Shown: one piece after another, positions 1 to 5,821 of the stretch
Numbering within the stretch: the stretch's first letter is position 1
Layout of the letters: the number at the start of each line of letters is the position of its first letter
NCBI GenBank assembly: GCA_017936245.1
Contig: JAGBFY010000011.1
Location: 1 to 5,906 of the forward strand
DNA: 5,906 nt
Source of the DNA: Kiritimatiellia bacterium
GTDB taxonomy: Bacteria > Verrucomicrobiota > Kiritimatiellia > RFP12 > UBA1067
Reading direction: 5' to 3'
Made by a program: the position numbers and the translations under genes
The notes under the pieces: model-generated
Seen by the model: only the letters and a program-made list of their open reading frames with translations
The model's database searches: none
What the model was told of the DNA's origin: nothing

Positions 1-249
1 CGATGTCGCCGCAACCTCGCGGTTGACATCACCATACGCATACTGGATTACAGAATCATCCAACGCAGTCCATTCACCCATCTCATTTTTCATTTCCAGC
101 GAAAGCGTTACTATCGCATCACCTGAAAGTGAATACGTCAATGATACGGTGCGGTCCGCAGCCTGCGAAAACGATTCTATCTTCGCAACCGGCCCCGCCA
201 TCGCCGCCAGAAGCGGCGAAGAAAGAATCAAAGCCAATAGACTTATCAT
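1..249 (-). CDS. Secreted protein with SUMF1-operon-type N-terminal module (5' part only)
   Basis: The gene begins at an ATG at 249 and is read towards position 1. It gives 83 open codons and runs off the window, so its C-terminal part is unseen. A strong ribosome binding site (GGGAGGT, 260-254) lies just upstream, and the start is 11 nt after the stop of the SUMF1 gene, so the two are probably co-transcribed. Residues 1-19 look like a signal peptide: hydrophobic, with the motif LLAAMAG near the likely cleavage site. Residues 20-65 resemble the start of the mature SUMF1 neighbour. Both have a DR-x-V-x-L/I-TY-S/T-L pattern, then an A-V/I-V-T-hydrophobic strand and a W a little further on, which suggests a shared beta-sandwich module and a paralogous origin. 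It may be a second SUMF1-domain protein, but the part that would show this is missing. Function unknown. Confidence 0.75.
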   Translation of the reverse strand, partial: MISLLALILSSPLLAAMAGPVAKIESFSQAADRTVSLTYSLSGDAIVTLSLEMKNEMGEWTALDDSVIQYAYGDVNREVAATS

Positions 250-260
250 GGCGACCTCCC

Positions 261-1631
261 TTATTTAAGTCCGGCGGTGCACTTCAGACGGAATCCGTTA
301 TAGACTGCGCGTCCTGTGGAAGGATCGCACTGCCTATCGGAAGCCCTTAGCCTACTTGTTGAAGATTGCCCCCAGTTGCCGCCTTTTCGGACAATCGCTC
401 TTTTGCCATCGTAGTCTTTTCCTGGAGCAGCGTACACATCACCGTCTTCTACATTTACAGCGCCACCAAGGGCTGTAATGTCCGCCTTGTACCAGTCAAG
501 ACAGAAATCATACACATTTCCATGCATGTCATACAGTCCAAAGGCATTAGGTGGATATGAACCGCAGACTGCCGTCCCGTTTTCAGGAGAGGTCGCAGCC
601 ATCTGAGCATCTGAGCTTATTTCTGCTGAAGGATCTGCCCAGGTATAGATATACCTGCCCGGCGGCATGGATCCTTCAGAAGGTCTCATATTAATGTACT
701 CATATACTGCACCATTTCCATATTTGCCTTCTCCTTGTCCGGCCCGCCCGGCAAACTCCCACTGCGCTTCGGAAGGGAGGTCGAAATCGATTCCTGAACG
801 GCTTCTCAAGATGCCAAGGAACGACTCCGGATGAGGCGCATTGGGATACCAATAGCCCAGATCCTCCGTATTGTTCGCCGCGAGACGCATCATGCAGTAG
901 GAGATGTTTTCCATTGGACGAAGCTGACGCTGCTGCGGATGAGTGAACTTAGCAGATATATCAGTACCCTTTATCATCGCCCACTGCCCTTGGGTAAGCT
1001 CGAACACGCCAAGATAGTAATCGTTGGTCAATGTCACCGTGTGCGTCATCTCGGTTGACGGAGTGCGACCGCCCTCGAAATACGACCCCATCGTGAAGGA
1101 CTTGCCCTTCGCATGGATGCGCTTCATCACGAGATGCGTCGTACGGTAAGCCTCATTTTCGAGAAGTCCGCCGGGAAGGTCGTTTGTGGACGCATAGTAG
1201 CGGACACGGGAGTTCGACTGCTCCGCAAGATCGACGACCATGTAATCGGGCGTGTTGTCTGGAGCCCATGCGGTAAGCTCGGCACGAACGCCGCCTGCGG
1301 CGATCTTTTTGTCCGGCCACGACTTTTCGGCATGCCAGGTTATCGTGTGGACACCTTCTCCTGTCACAAGACAGTTGCCGCCCGAATAATGCGAGATGTT
1401 CCTCCCACCGATGGACACCCATTTCGTTTCCGCGCCGTCGACATAGTTTGTCTGGATGTCGAAGGTGACAACCGCCGGACCGTTCGCCAAAGTATATGTT
1501 ATCGTCACATTGCGGGAGCGGTCCTGGTCGATCGAGACGTTCGATACCGTTGGAACCACCGGTGCCGTCGCGTCCGCGAATACGCAGGCTGACGCAATGG
1601 ATGCGAGAGTCAGGATCTTGTTGGTTTTCAT
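261..1631 (-). CDS. Exported SUMF1/formylglycine-generating-enzyme-like domain protein, lacking catalytic cysteines
   Basis: The protein has 456 residues. Residues 1 to about 22 form a signal peptide, so export is likely. Residues 23-140 form a beta-rich module containing NVTITYTL. Residues 165-456 are an FGE-sulfatase (SUMF1/PvdO/EgtB) domain, with FTMGS (179-183), ELTQGQW (211-217), DLPSEAQWEFAGRAG (284-298), the NAFGLYDMHGNVYDFCLDWY stretch (362-381), KGGNW (416-420) and GFRL (446-449). Aligned by eye to human FGE, catalytic Cys336 and Cys341 fall on Gln422 and Arg427. It is therefore unlikely to be a true formylglycine-generating enzyme. The fold is also used for binding or structural roles, which is the safer reading. 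The start is supported by AAGGA about 7 nt upstream. The gene sits 15 nt after the small secreted-protein gene and 11 nt before a related gene. The domain assignment is secure; substrate and role are not known. Confidence 0.9.
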   Translation of the reverse strand: MKTNKILTLASIASACVFADATAPVVPTVSNVSIDQDRSRNVTITYTLANGPAVVTFDIQTNYVDGAETKWVSIGGRNISHYSGGNCLVTGEGVHTITWHAEKSWPDKKIAAGGVRAELTAWAPDNTPDYMVVDLAEQSNSRVRYYASTNDLPGGLLENEAYRTTHLVMKRIHAKGKSFTMGSYFEGGRTPSTEMTHTVTLTNDYYLGVFELTQGQWAMIKGTDISAKFTHPQQRQLRPMENISYCMMRLAANNTEDLGYWYPNAPHPESFLGILRSRSGIDFDLPSEAQWEFAGRAGQGEGKYGNGAVYEYINMRPSEGSMPPGRYIYTWADPSAEISSDAQMAATSPENGTAVCGSYPPNAFGLYDMHGNVYDFCLDWYKADITALGGAVNVEDGDVYAAPGKDYDGKRAIVRKGGNWGQSSTSRLRASDRQCDPSTGRAVYNGFRLKCTAGLK

Positions 1632-1646
1632 TTGGTGTCCTTTCTG

Positions 1647-1910
1647 TTAGCGGAAGGTGATGCAAAAAGCGACAGGGAGAGAACTGAACGGAACAGCGAG
1701 AGGGGCTGATTGCGAGATCGTCTTGATCCGGGAATCAAGCGCTTCTCCCGATGACGCCGTTGAATTTAGGCTTTTCAACGTAAGAACAGCTTCGGGGCCT
1801 GTTGCCGACGACTTGGAAACGCTCGGCGGATACCCGCTTCTAAACAAGTCGTAACCGGCGGAAGCCGTGATGGCCATCACCGCAAAACATGAAAAAAGCA
1901 TCTTTTTCAT
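1647..1910 (-). CDS. Small secreted protein of unknown function
   Basis: The protein has 87 residues and I do not recognise its family. It opens with a clear signal peptide: MKK, a hydrophobic core, and ITASA before a probable cleavage near residue 19. The mature part is about 68 residues, rich in Ser, Ala, Leu and Thr, with no transmembrane segment and a C terminus ending in hydrophobic residues plus Arg (CITFR). The start is well supported by AAAAGGAGT (1924-1916) a few nt upstream of the ATG. The gene is first in the apparent operon, 15 nt before the SUMF1-domain gene, so a role linked to that exported protein is plausible, for example as a partner. This is inference from position only. 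A real gene is favoured over a chance frame by the signal peptide, the good ribosome binding site and the tight spacing. Confidence 0.7.
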   Translation of the reverse strand: MKKMLFSCFAVMAITASAGYDLFRSGYPPSVSKSSATGPEAVLTLKSLNSTASSGEALDSRIKTISQSAPLAVPFSSLPVAFCITFR

Positions 1911-1927
1911 CGCTCACTCCTTTTAAC

Positions 1928-1956
1928 AGTTTATCAAGCGATGAATAAGGTACCAA
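1928..1956 (-). promoter_or_regulatory. Weak candidate promoter for the secreted-protein operon
   Basis: Read on the minus strand, TTGGTA (1956-1951) and TAAACT (1933-1928) are separated by 17 nt, and TGA just before the -10 fits an extended -10. Each hexamer matches the consensus at 4 of 6 positions. Transcription would start near 1921, inside the ribosome binding site of the first gene, which makes the candidate doubtful. No better pair was seen in the gap. Confidence 0.25.
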
Positions 1957-1959
1957 AAT

Positions 1960-1991
1960 CATTTTTTTTTTTTTCAACGAAAAAAAAAATG
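1960..1991. repeat. Long A/T palindrome (T13 ... A10)
   Basis: The sequence CAT followed by T runs (13 T in all), then CAACG, then A10 and TG, can fold as a 12-bp stem from C1960/G1991 to T1971/A1980. In another register it forms an 11-bp stem closed by C1975/G1979 around an AAC loop. It lies between the end of icd and the start of the secreted-protein operon. Possible roles are an intrinsically bent upstream element for the operon, or part of the transcript end of icd. The homopolymer lengths are also vulnerable to sequencing error. Confidence 0.7.
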
Positions 1992-2012
1992 TAATTTCCA
2001 CCTTCTATGGCT

Positions 2013-2039
2013 CTCGCCGCCTTACATGGCGGCGGCGAG
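2013..2039 (-). terminator. GC-rich hairpin overlapping the icd stop codon; weak terminator candidate
   Basis: CTCGCCGCC (2013-2021) and GGCGGCGAG (2031-2039) form a perfect 9-bp GC stem around a 9-nt loop that includes the icd stop codon. On the minus strand a T10 tract follows, but only about 23 nt after the stem. This is too far for a classical intrinsic terminator, where the T tract directly follows. It may stabilise the 3' end of the mRNA, or simply reflect the GCG-rich alanine codons of the icd C terminus. Confidence 0.3.
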
Positions 2040-3248
2040 GGCGGCGGCGAACTCAGAGCACTTGACCTCTGTCGCACCTTCCATCTGGCGGGCGAAATCG
2101 TATGTAACGGTCTTATCGGCGATGACCTTGTCCATTGCGGCGATGATCTTGTCCGCCGCCTCCGTCCAGCCCATGTAACGGAGCATCATCTCGCCGGACA
2201 GGATGAGCGAACCGGGGTTCACCTTGTCCTGCCCCGCGTACTTCGGGGCCGTGCCGTGCGTGGCCTCGAACACTGCGACGCCTGTCTTGTAGTTGATGTT
2301 CGCGCCGGGAGCGATGCCGATGCCGCCGACCGTTGCGGCAAGCGCGTCGGACACATAGTCGCCATTGAGGTTCAGCGTGGCGATCACGTCATATTCTGCG
2401 GGACGCGTAAGGATCTGCTGGAGGAACGCATCGCAGATGCAGTCCTTGACGACGATCTCGCGGCCCGTCTTCGGGTTCTTGAACGAGCACCACGGTCCCT
2501 TGTCGATGAGCTGTGCGCCGTATTCGCGCTGTGCAAGCTTGTAGCCCCAGTCGCGGAACGCACCTTCCGTGAACTTCTGGATGTTGCCCTTGTGGACGAG
2601 CGTGACGGACTTGCGGTCGTTTGCGATCGCGTAGTCGATAGCGGCGCGGACGAGACGCTCCGTGCCTTCGAGAGAGACGGGCTTGATGCCGATGGAGGCG
2701 GTCTCGGGGAAGCGGATCTTCTTGACGCCCATCTCACCGAGCAGGAACGCCTTCACCTTCTCGACTTCCGGCGTGCCGTTCATCCATTCGATTCCGGCAT
2801 AGATGTCCTCTGTGTTCTCGCGGAAAATCACCATATCGGTGAGTTCAGGACGCTTCACTGGGGAAGGCACTCCCTTGAACCAGCGCACCGGCCTCAGGCA
2901 TACGTAGAGGTCAAGCTCCTGACGCATCGTCACATTGATGGAACGGATGCCGCCGCCGACCGGAGTGGTGAGCGGACCCTTGATCGAAACGAGATTCTCC
3001 TTGCACGCGTCAAGCGTAGCCTGCGGCAGCCATTCTCCCGTGGCGTTGAACGCCTTCTCGCCGGCGAGCACTTCCTTCCACTCGATCTTGCGCGCACCGC
3101 CATAAGCCTTCTCAACGGCGGCATTCCACACAGTCATGGCGGCGCGGGTGATGTCCGGCCCGATTCCGTCTCCCTCCACAAAAGGGATTATCGGATTGTC
3201 CGGCACCTTGAGTGCGCCGTTTTCCATCGTGATCTTCTCGCCTGCCAT
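2022..3248 (-). CDS. icd: NADP-dependent isocitrate dehydrogenase
   Basis: The cytoplasmic enzyme oxidatively decarboxylates isocitrate to 2-oxoglutarate and yields NADPH, feeding glutamate synthesis and the TCA pathway. The 408 residues are close to E. coli Icd (416) and conserved throughout. The substrate loop is S103-x-N105 with R109, R119 and R143; S103 corresponds to the Ser phosphorylated by AceK in E. coli. Catalytic Tyr150 and Lys220 (in VHKGNIQKFTEGAF) and metal ligands D273, D297 and D301 are present. NADP specificity is indicated by K336-Y337, V343, Y383 and R387, which match E. coli K344, Y345, V351, Y391 and R395. The ribosome binding site is weak (AAAGG about 10 nt upstream of the ATG at 3248). 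A second ATG at codon 8 is possible, but the conserved region starts later, so the choice is not decided. It lies 65 nt downstream of folB on the same strand. No aceK is visible in the window. Confidence 0.97.
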   Translation of the reverse strand: MAGEKITMENGALKVPDNPIIPFVEGDGIGPDITRAAMTVWNAAVEKAYGGARKIEWKEVLAGEKAFNATGEWLPQATLDACKENLVSIKGPLTTPVGGGIRSINVTMRQELDLYVCLRPVRWFKGVPSPVKRPELTDMVIFRENTEDIYAGIEWMNGTPEVEKVKAFLLGEMGVKKIRFPETASIGIKPVSLEGTERLVRAAIDYAIANDRKSVTLVHKGNIQKFTEGAFRDWGYKLAQREYGAQLIDKGPWCSFKNPKTGREIVVKDCICDAFLQQILTRPAEYDVIATLNLNGDYVSDALAATVGGIGIAPGANINYKTGVAVFEATHGTAPKYAGQDKVNPGSLILSGEMMLRYMGWTEAADKIIAAMDKVIADKTVTYDFARQMEGATEVKCSEFAAALAAAM

Positions 3249-3313
3249 TGACTGCCGCCTTTCTTGTCTTTTTCTTTATGTGTTTGCTTTCCGAACAGAA
3301 ATACACCGACTGT

Positions 3314-3664
3314 TCATTGACCCGCAATTATACCATAAGTCGCGGAGGCGGAAGCAAGATGCTTTATCGCACCTGACTTCGTCACCTTGACTTTTGCGGA
3401 GCGGACCTTTTGATCGGCGATGCATATATCATGCACAACCTTCGCCGCCCGCTCTATCATACGGCACTCCGCCGCGATCAGAGCCGAACGTATCGAATCA
3501 GCGAGCGCGGCGTAGTCGACCGTATCCGCCAGCTCGTCGCTGAAAGCCGAGTCGTCGCAGACATCAAGCTGCACATCCAGGACAAGCCTCTGGTTGCGCA
3601 CACGCTCCTCCGGCAGTTCACCTATAATGCAATCGACCTCTAGTCCGTTGAGTTCCAGCAGCAT
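3314..3664 (-). CDS. folB: Dihydroneopterin aldolase
   Basis: FolB cleaves 7,8-dihydroneopterin to 6-hydroxymethyl-7,8-dihydropterin and glycolaldehyde in cytoplasmic folate synthesis. The 116-residue product matches family length (about 117-122). The typical order is visible: hydrophobic first strand (MLLELNGLEV), IIGELPEER (13-21), SDELADTVDYAAL (42-54), MIERAAKVV (69-77) and KVTKSGAIK (93-101). Aligned by eye to S. aureus DHNA, catalytic Glu22 corresponds to E20, Tyr54 to Y51, pterin-binding Glu74 to E71 and Lys100 to K96. A longer frame opens at 3757, but its extra 31 residues precede the conserved first strand. That ATG also lies between the -35 and -10 of the likely promoter, so it would not be transcribed. 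ATG 3664 has AGAGGA just upstream. The gene is divergent from murC-murB and precedes icd. No other folate gene is in the window. Confidence 0.92.
   Translation of the reverse strand: MLLELNGLEVDCIIGELPEERVRNQRLVLDVQLDVCDDSAFSDELADTVDYAALADSIRSALIAAECRMIERAAKVVHDICIADQKVRSAKVKVTKSGAIKHLASASATYGIIAGQ
3327..3335 (-). promoter_or_regulatory. Extended -10 promoter for icd, inside the folB 3' end
   Basis: On the minus strand TGG-TATAAT (3335-3327) is a perfect extended -10. It overlaps the last codons of folB (the YGII segment). Transcription would start near 3320, giving a 5' leader of about 70 nt for icd. No good -35 is seen; TTGCTT lies 19 nt upstream. Extended -10 promoters often need no strong -35. 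It would let icd be expressed apart from folB. Confidence 0.5.
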
Positions 3665-3737
3665 ATTTCCTCTTCTGTATTCTTCTTTGACATTTAGCGC
3701 CCGCAACAAGTCTGCGCGGCATGCGAAACCGAAGAGC

Positions 3738-3767
3738 AATATACCACATGACAACATTTAGGGTCAA
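3738..3767 (-). promoter_or_regulatory. Promoter for folB
   Basis: On the minus strand, TTGACC (3767-3762) is followed after 18 nt by TATATT (3743-3738), which is preceded by TGG to give an extended -10. The predicted start near 3731 leaves a leader of about 66 nt before the ATG at 3664. This arrangement is the main reason to reject the longer folB start at 3757. Confidence 0.65.
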
Positions 3768-3788
3768 TATAAAAAGCGGTATGTTTTA

Positions 3789-3797
3789 TGCTATAAT
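3789..3797 (+). promoter_or_regulatory. Extended -10 promoter for murC-murB
   Basis: TGC-TATAAT (3789-3797) is a perfect extended -10 motif. No TTGACA-like -35 lies 16-18 nt upstream; that stretch is A-rich and close to the divergent folB -35. Transcription should start near 3803-3805, only about 7-9 nt before the first ATG at 3812. No Shine-Dalgarno sequence is present there, so the mRNA would be almost leaderless. Confidence 0.65.
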
Positions 3798-3811
3798 CAA
3801 CCAGTTTTATC

Positions 3812-5815
3812 ATGATGAAAAGATACCATTTCACAGGAGTGGGCGGCGTAGGCATGGCCGGCGTCGCCTTTCTGCTCAAACAGGCCGGACACGACGTGTC
3901 CGGATGCGATCTGCATTCCTCAACCCGTACCGCCTGGCTTGAAGCGAACGGCATCAAGGTAAGTGCCGGACATTCCCCTTCACACATTACACAAGACCTC
4001 GACGTGTGCGTGTTCACACCGGCCGTTCCCAAGGACAGCCCCGAGTTTTTGGCCGCGCAGAAGTCGGAATGCCAGGTGAAATACCGGGGCGAGGTGCTTG
4101 CGGAGATTTTCAATGCTTCCAATGGAATAGCGGTCTGCGGAACGCACGGCAAAACGACCACATCCACTTTCATAGCGAAACTCCTTCGCGCACTCGGAGA
4201 TGATCCATCCTGGTGCATCGGCGGAGAGACGGACGATTTTCCCGTTGCCGGAACCGGCAAAGGGCCGATGGTGATCGAGGCAGACGAATCAGACGGAACG
4301 CTCGCGCTATACAAGGCCAAAACGCTTGTTGTCACTTCGCTCGACTACGATCATCCAGATCACTTCAAGACTTACGACGATTATCTTGCGTGCTACCGAA
4401 CCGCGATGTCGGCGGCTGATGAAGTGATTGAGACCACCACCCTCCCATCCGACGACTGGCCGGAGATACGTCCTCTCGTGCTCGGCGAACACAATGTCCG
4501 CAACGCCCGCACAGCAGTAGAAGTGGCATTGCGCCGCGGGCACTCCCGTGAGGCCATCCTTGCGGCGTTGCCTGACGCACTGAATGCGCTTCCTGACCGT
4601 CGCTTCGAGCAGATATGCTCCAAGCCAACCATCATCTCGGACTATGCGCACCATCCTGTCGAAATCGAGTGTGCACTTTCCATGGCACGCGCACTGAACC
4701 CGAAATGTCTGCGGGTCATGTTCCAGCCGCACCGCTATTCCCGGACAAAAACACTTCTCAAGGAATTTCCGCCAGCACTCGCCAAAGCGGATGAAGTCGT
4801 TCTGATACCGGTATATGCCGCATTTGAGAAACCCATCCCAGGCGGAGACATTGCAGACCTCTATCATGAATTCCGCAATTACCTTTTGCAGAGACAAAAA
4901 GACGGATCGGCTTCCTGCAAGCTGATCCTTGCACGCACCGCAGCAGAGGCCTGGCGGCATATGTACCTCACTCAAGAGCCAGGAGATGCCATAATGCTCC
5001 TTGGCGCAGGAGACATAATCCGTCTCGTTCCGCAGATCCTCAAGGATGTGTCCAGTCAATCAAATGCTTCACCAGCAAAAGGAAGCCCGATAGAGCTTTC
5101 CGGGTTTTCGGCGTTTCGCACAGGAGGTGTCACATTCGGACGGCTTGTCCGTTCAATGCCCGACACATCACGCGAATCAATCATAATTGGAGCCGGCACG
5201 AACACGTGGTTCAGCGACTGTGCGACCGATGCGGACATCGTAAAGGCGCCGCCGGAGTCGAACGCATCCAAGCCCGGCTCATCACTTATCGCCGAACATC
5301 CTGAACTTGCATTCATGGCTGGAATCCCCGGAACGATCGGCGGATGGGCGAAGATGAACGCCGGAGCGTTTGGCGATTCCTTCGGCAACCATATAGACCA
5401 TGTAATCGCAGACGGCAGAAAGATCCCAGCATCGGAATGTGGATTCGGATACCGCACATCGTCCATCCCCGGGCTGATAACTCATGTGGAGCTGAAGTCC
5501 GAAGCGTCAGCTCAGGAGCTGAAATCCACAGAAGATTACCTGTCTCGCAGGAAGAAATTCCCGCCCCGTACATGCGGAAGCGTATTCAAGAACCCATCTA
5601 CAGACAATCCTGCCGGAAAGCTTCTCGAAGAAGCCGGCGCAAAATCGCTGAAAGTCGGCGGGGCAAGCGTATGGAGCGAACACGCAAATGTGATTGTCGC
5701 AGAGGAAGGTTGCACATCATCCGACATACTCGCACTCGCCAGACTGATGGCGGCATGCGTCCGTGAACGTTTCGGAGTATCACTACAGCCCGAAATCCGA
5801 GGACTTGAAGTTTAA
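3812..5815 (+). CDS. murC-murB: Fused UDP-N-acetylmuramate-L-alanine ligase / UDP-N-acetylenolpyruvoylglucosamine reductase (MurC-MurB)
   Basis: One 667-residue frame carries two cytoplasmic peptidoglycan-precursor enzymes. MurC (about 1-412), which adds L-Ala to UDP-MurNAc using ATP, shows the GVGGVGM nucleotide-sugar loop (9-15), P-loop GTHGKTTT (110-117), EADESDG (156-162), GEHNVRNA (225-232), RRFE (263-266), DYAHHP (277-282) and FQPHRYSRT (304-312). A Ser/Ala/Pro-containing linker (412-427) leads to MurB (428-667), the FAD enzyme that makes UDP-MurNAc with NADPH. It shows FRTGG (435-439), GAGTN (460-464), AGIPGTIGG (503-511), NAGAFG (516-521), GYR with catalytic Arg548, CGSVFKNP with catalytic Ser590, and Glu661 near the end. 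It resembles the type II MurB form. Both halves are shorter than usual (about 412 and 240 residues). Product of MurB is substrate of MurC, so fusion makes metabolic sense. Start is ATG 3812 or the adjacent ATG 3815; neither has a ribosome binding site. Confidence 0.93.
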   Translation: MMKRYHFTGVGGVGMAGVAFLLKQAGHDVSGCDLHSSTRTAWLEANGIKVSAGHSPSHITQDLDVCVFTPAVPKDSPEFLAAQKSECQVKYRGEVLAEIFNASNGIAVCGTHGKTTTSTFIAKLLRALGDDPSWCIGGETDDFPVAGTGKGPMVIEADESDGTLALYKAKTLVVTSLDYDHPDHFKTYDDYLACYRTAMSAADEVIETTTLPSDDWPEIRPLVLGEHNVRNARTAVEVALRRGHSREAILAALPDALNALPDRRFEQICSKPTIISDYAHHPVEIECALSMARALNPKCLRVMFQPHRYSRTKTLLKEFPPALAKADEVVLIPVYAAFEKPIPGGDIADLYHEFRNYLLQRQKDGSASCKLILARTAAEAWRHMYLTQEPGDAIMLLGAGDIIRLVPQILKDVSSQSNASPAKGSPIELSGFSAFRTGGVTFGRLVRSMPDTSRESIIIGAGTNTWFSDCATDADIVKAPPESNASKPGSSLIAEHPELAFMAGIPGTIGGWAKMNAGAFGDSFGNHIDHVIADGRKIPASECGFGYRTSSIPGLITHVELKSEASAQELKSTEDYLSRRKKFPPRTCGSVFKNPSTDNPAGKLLEEAGAKSLKVGGASVWSEHANVIVAEEGCTSSDILALARLMAACVRERFGVSLQPEIRGLEV

Positions 5816-5821
5816 GAGCGC

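Noticed and set aside
1113..1592. A 159-codon plus-strand frame opposite the SUMF1 gene
   Set aside because: It is opposite a gene with clear signal peptide and domain motifs; its Arg/Val/Cys-rich translation matches nothing recognised.
1657..1854. A 65-codon plus-strand frame opposite the small secreted-protein gene
   Set aside because: The minus-strand frame has the signal peptide, the better ribosome binding site and operon spacing; the plus frame has none of these.
1971..2039. The GC hairpin plus T tract as a confident intrinsic terminator of icd
   Set aside because: The T10 tract starts about 23 nt after the stem, so the geometry is wrong. It is kept only as a low-confidence candidate.
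2007..3251. A 414-codon open frame on the plus strand covering almost all of icd
   Set aside because: It is exactly antisense to a strongly conserved icd, has an Arg/Asp/His/Leu-rich composition typical of shadow frames in GC-rich genes, and shows no family motif.
3665..3757. N-terminal extension of folB from an ATG at 3757, looking like a short hydrophobic leader
   Set aside because: The extra 31 residues precede the conserved FolB start, and that ATG lies between the -35 and -10 of the likely promoter. FolB is a cytoplasmic enzyme and needs no signal peptide.
3694..4335. A 213-codon minus-strand frame across the folB/murC intergenic region and the MurC start
   Set aside because: It is antisense to the conserved nucleotide-binding part of MurC and runs through both promoters. 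The Ser/Pro-rich translation looks like a shadow.
4307..5059. A 250-codon minus-strand frame inside murC-murB
   Set aside because: It overlaps a conserved coding region with catalytic motifs, and its translation has no recognisable domain.
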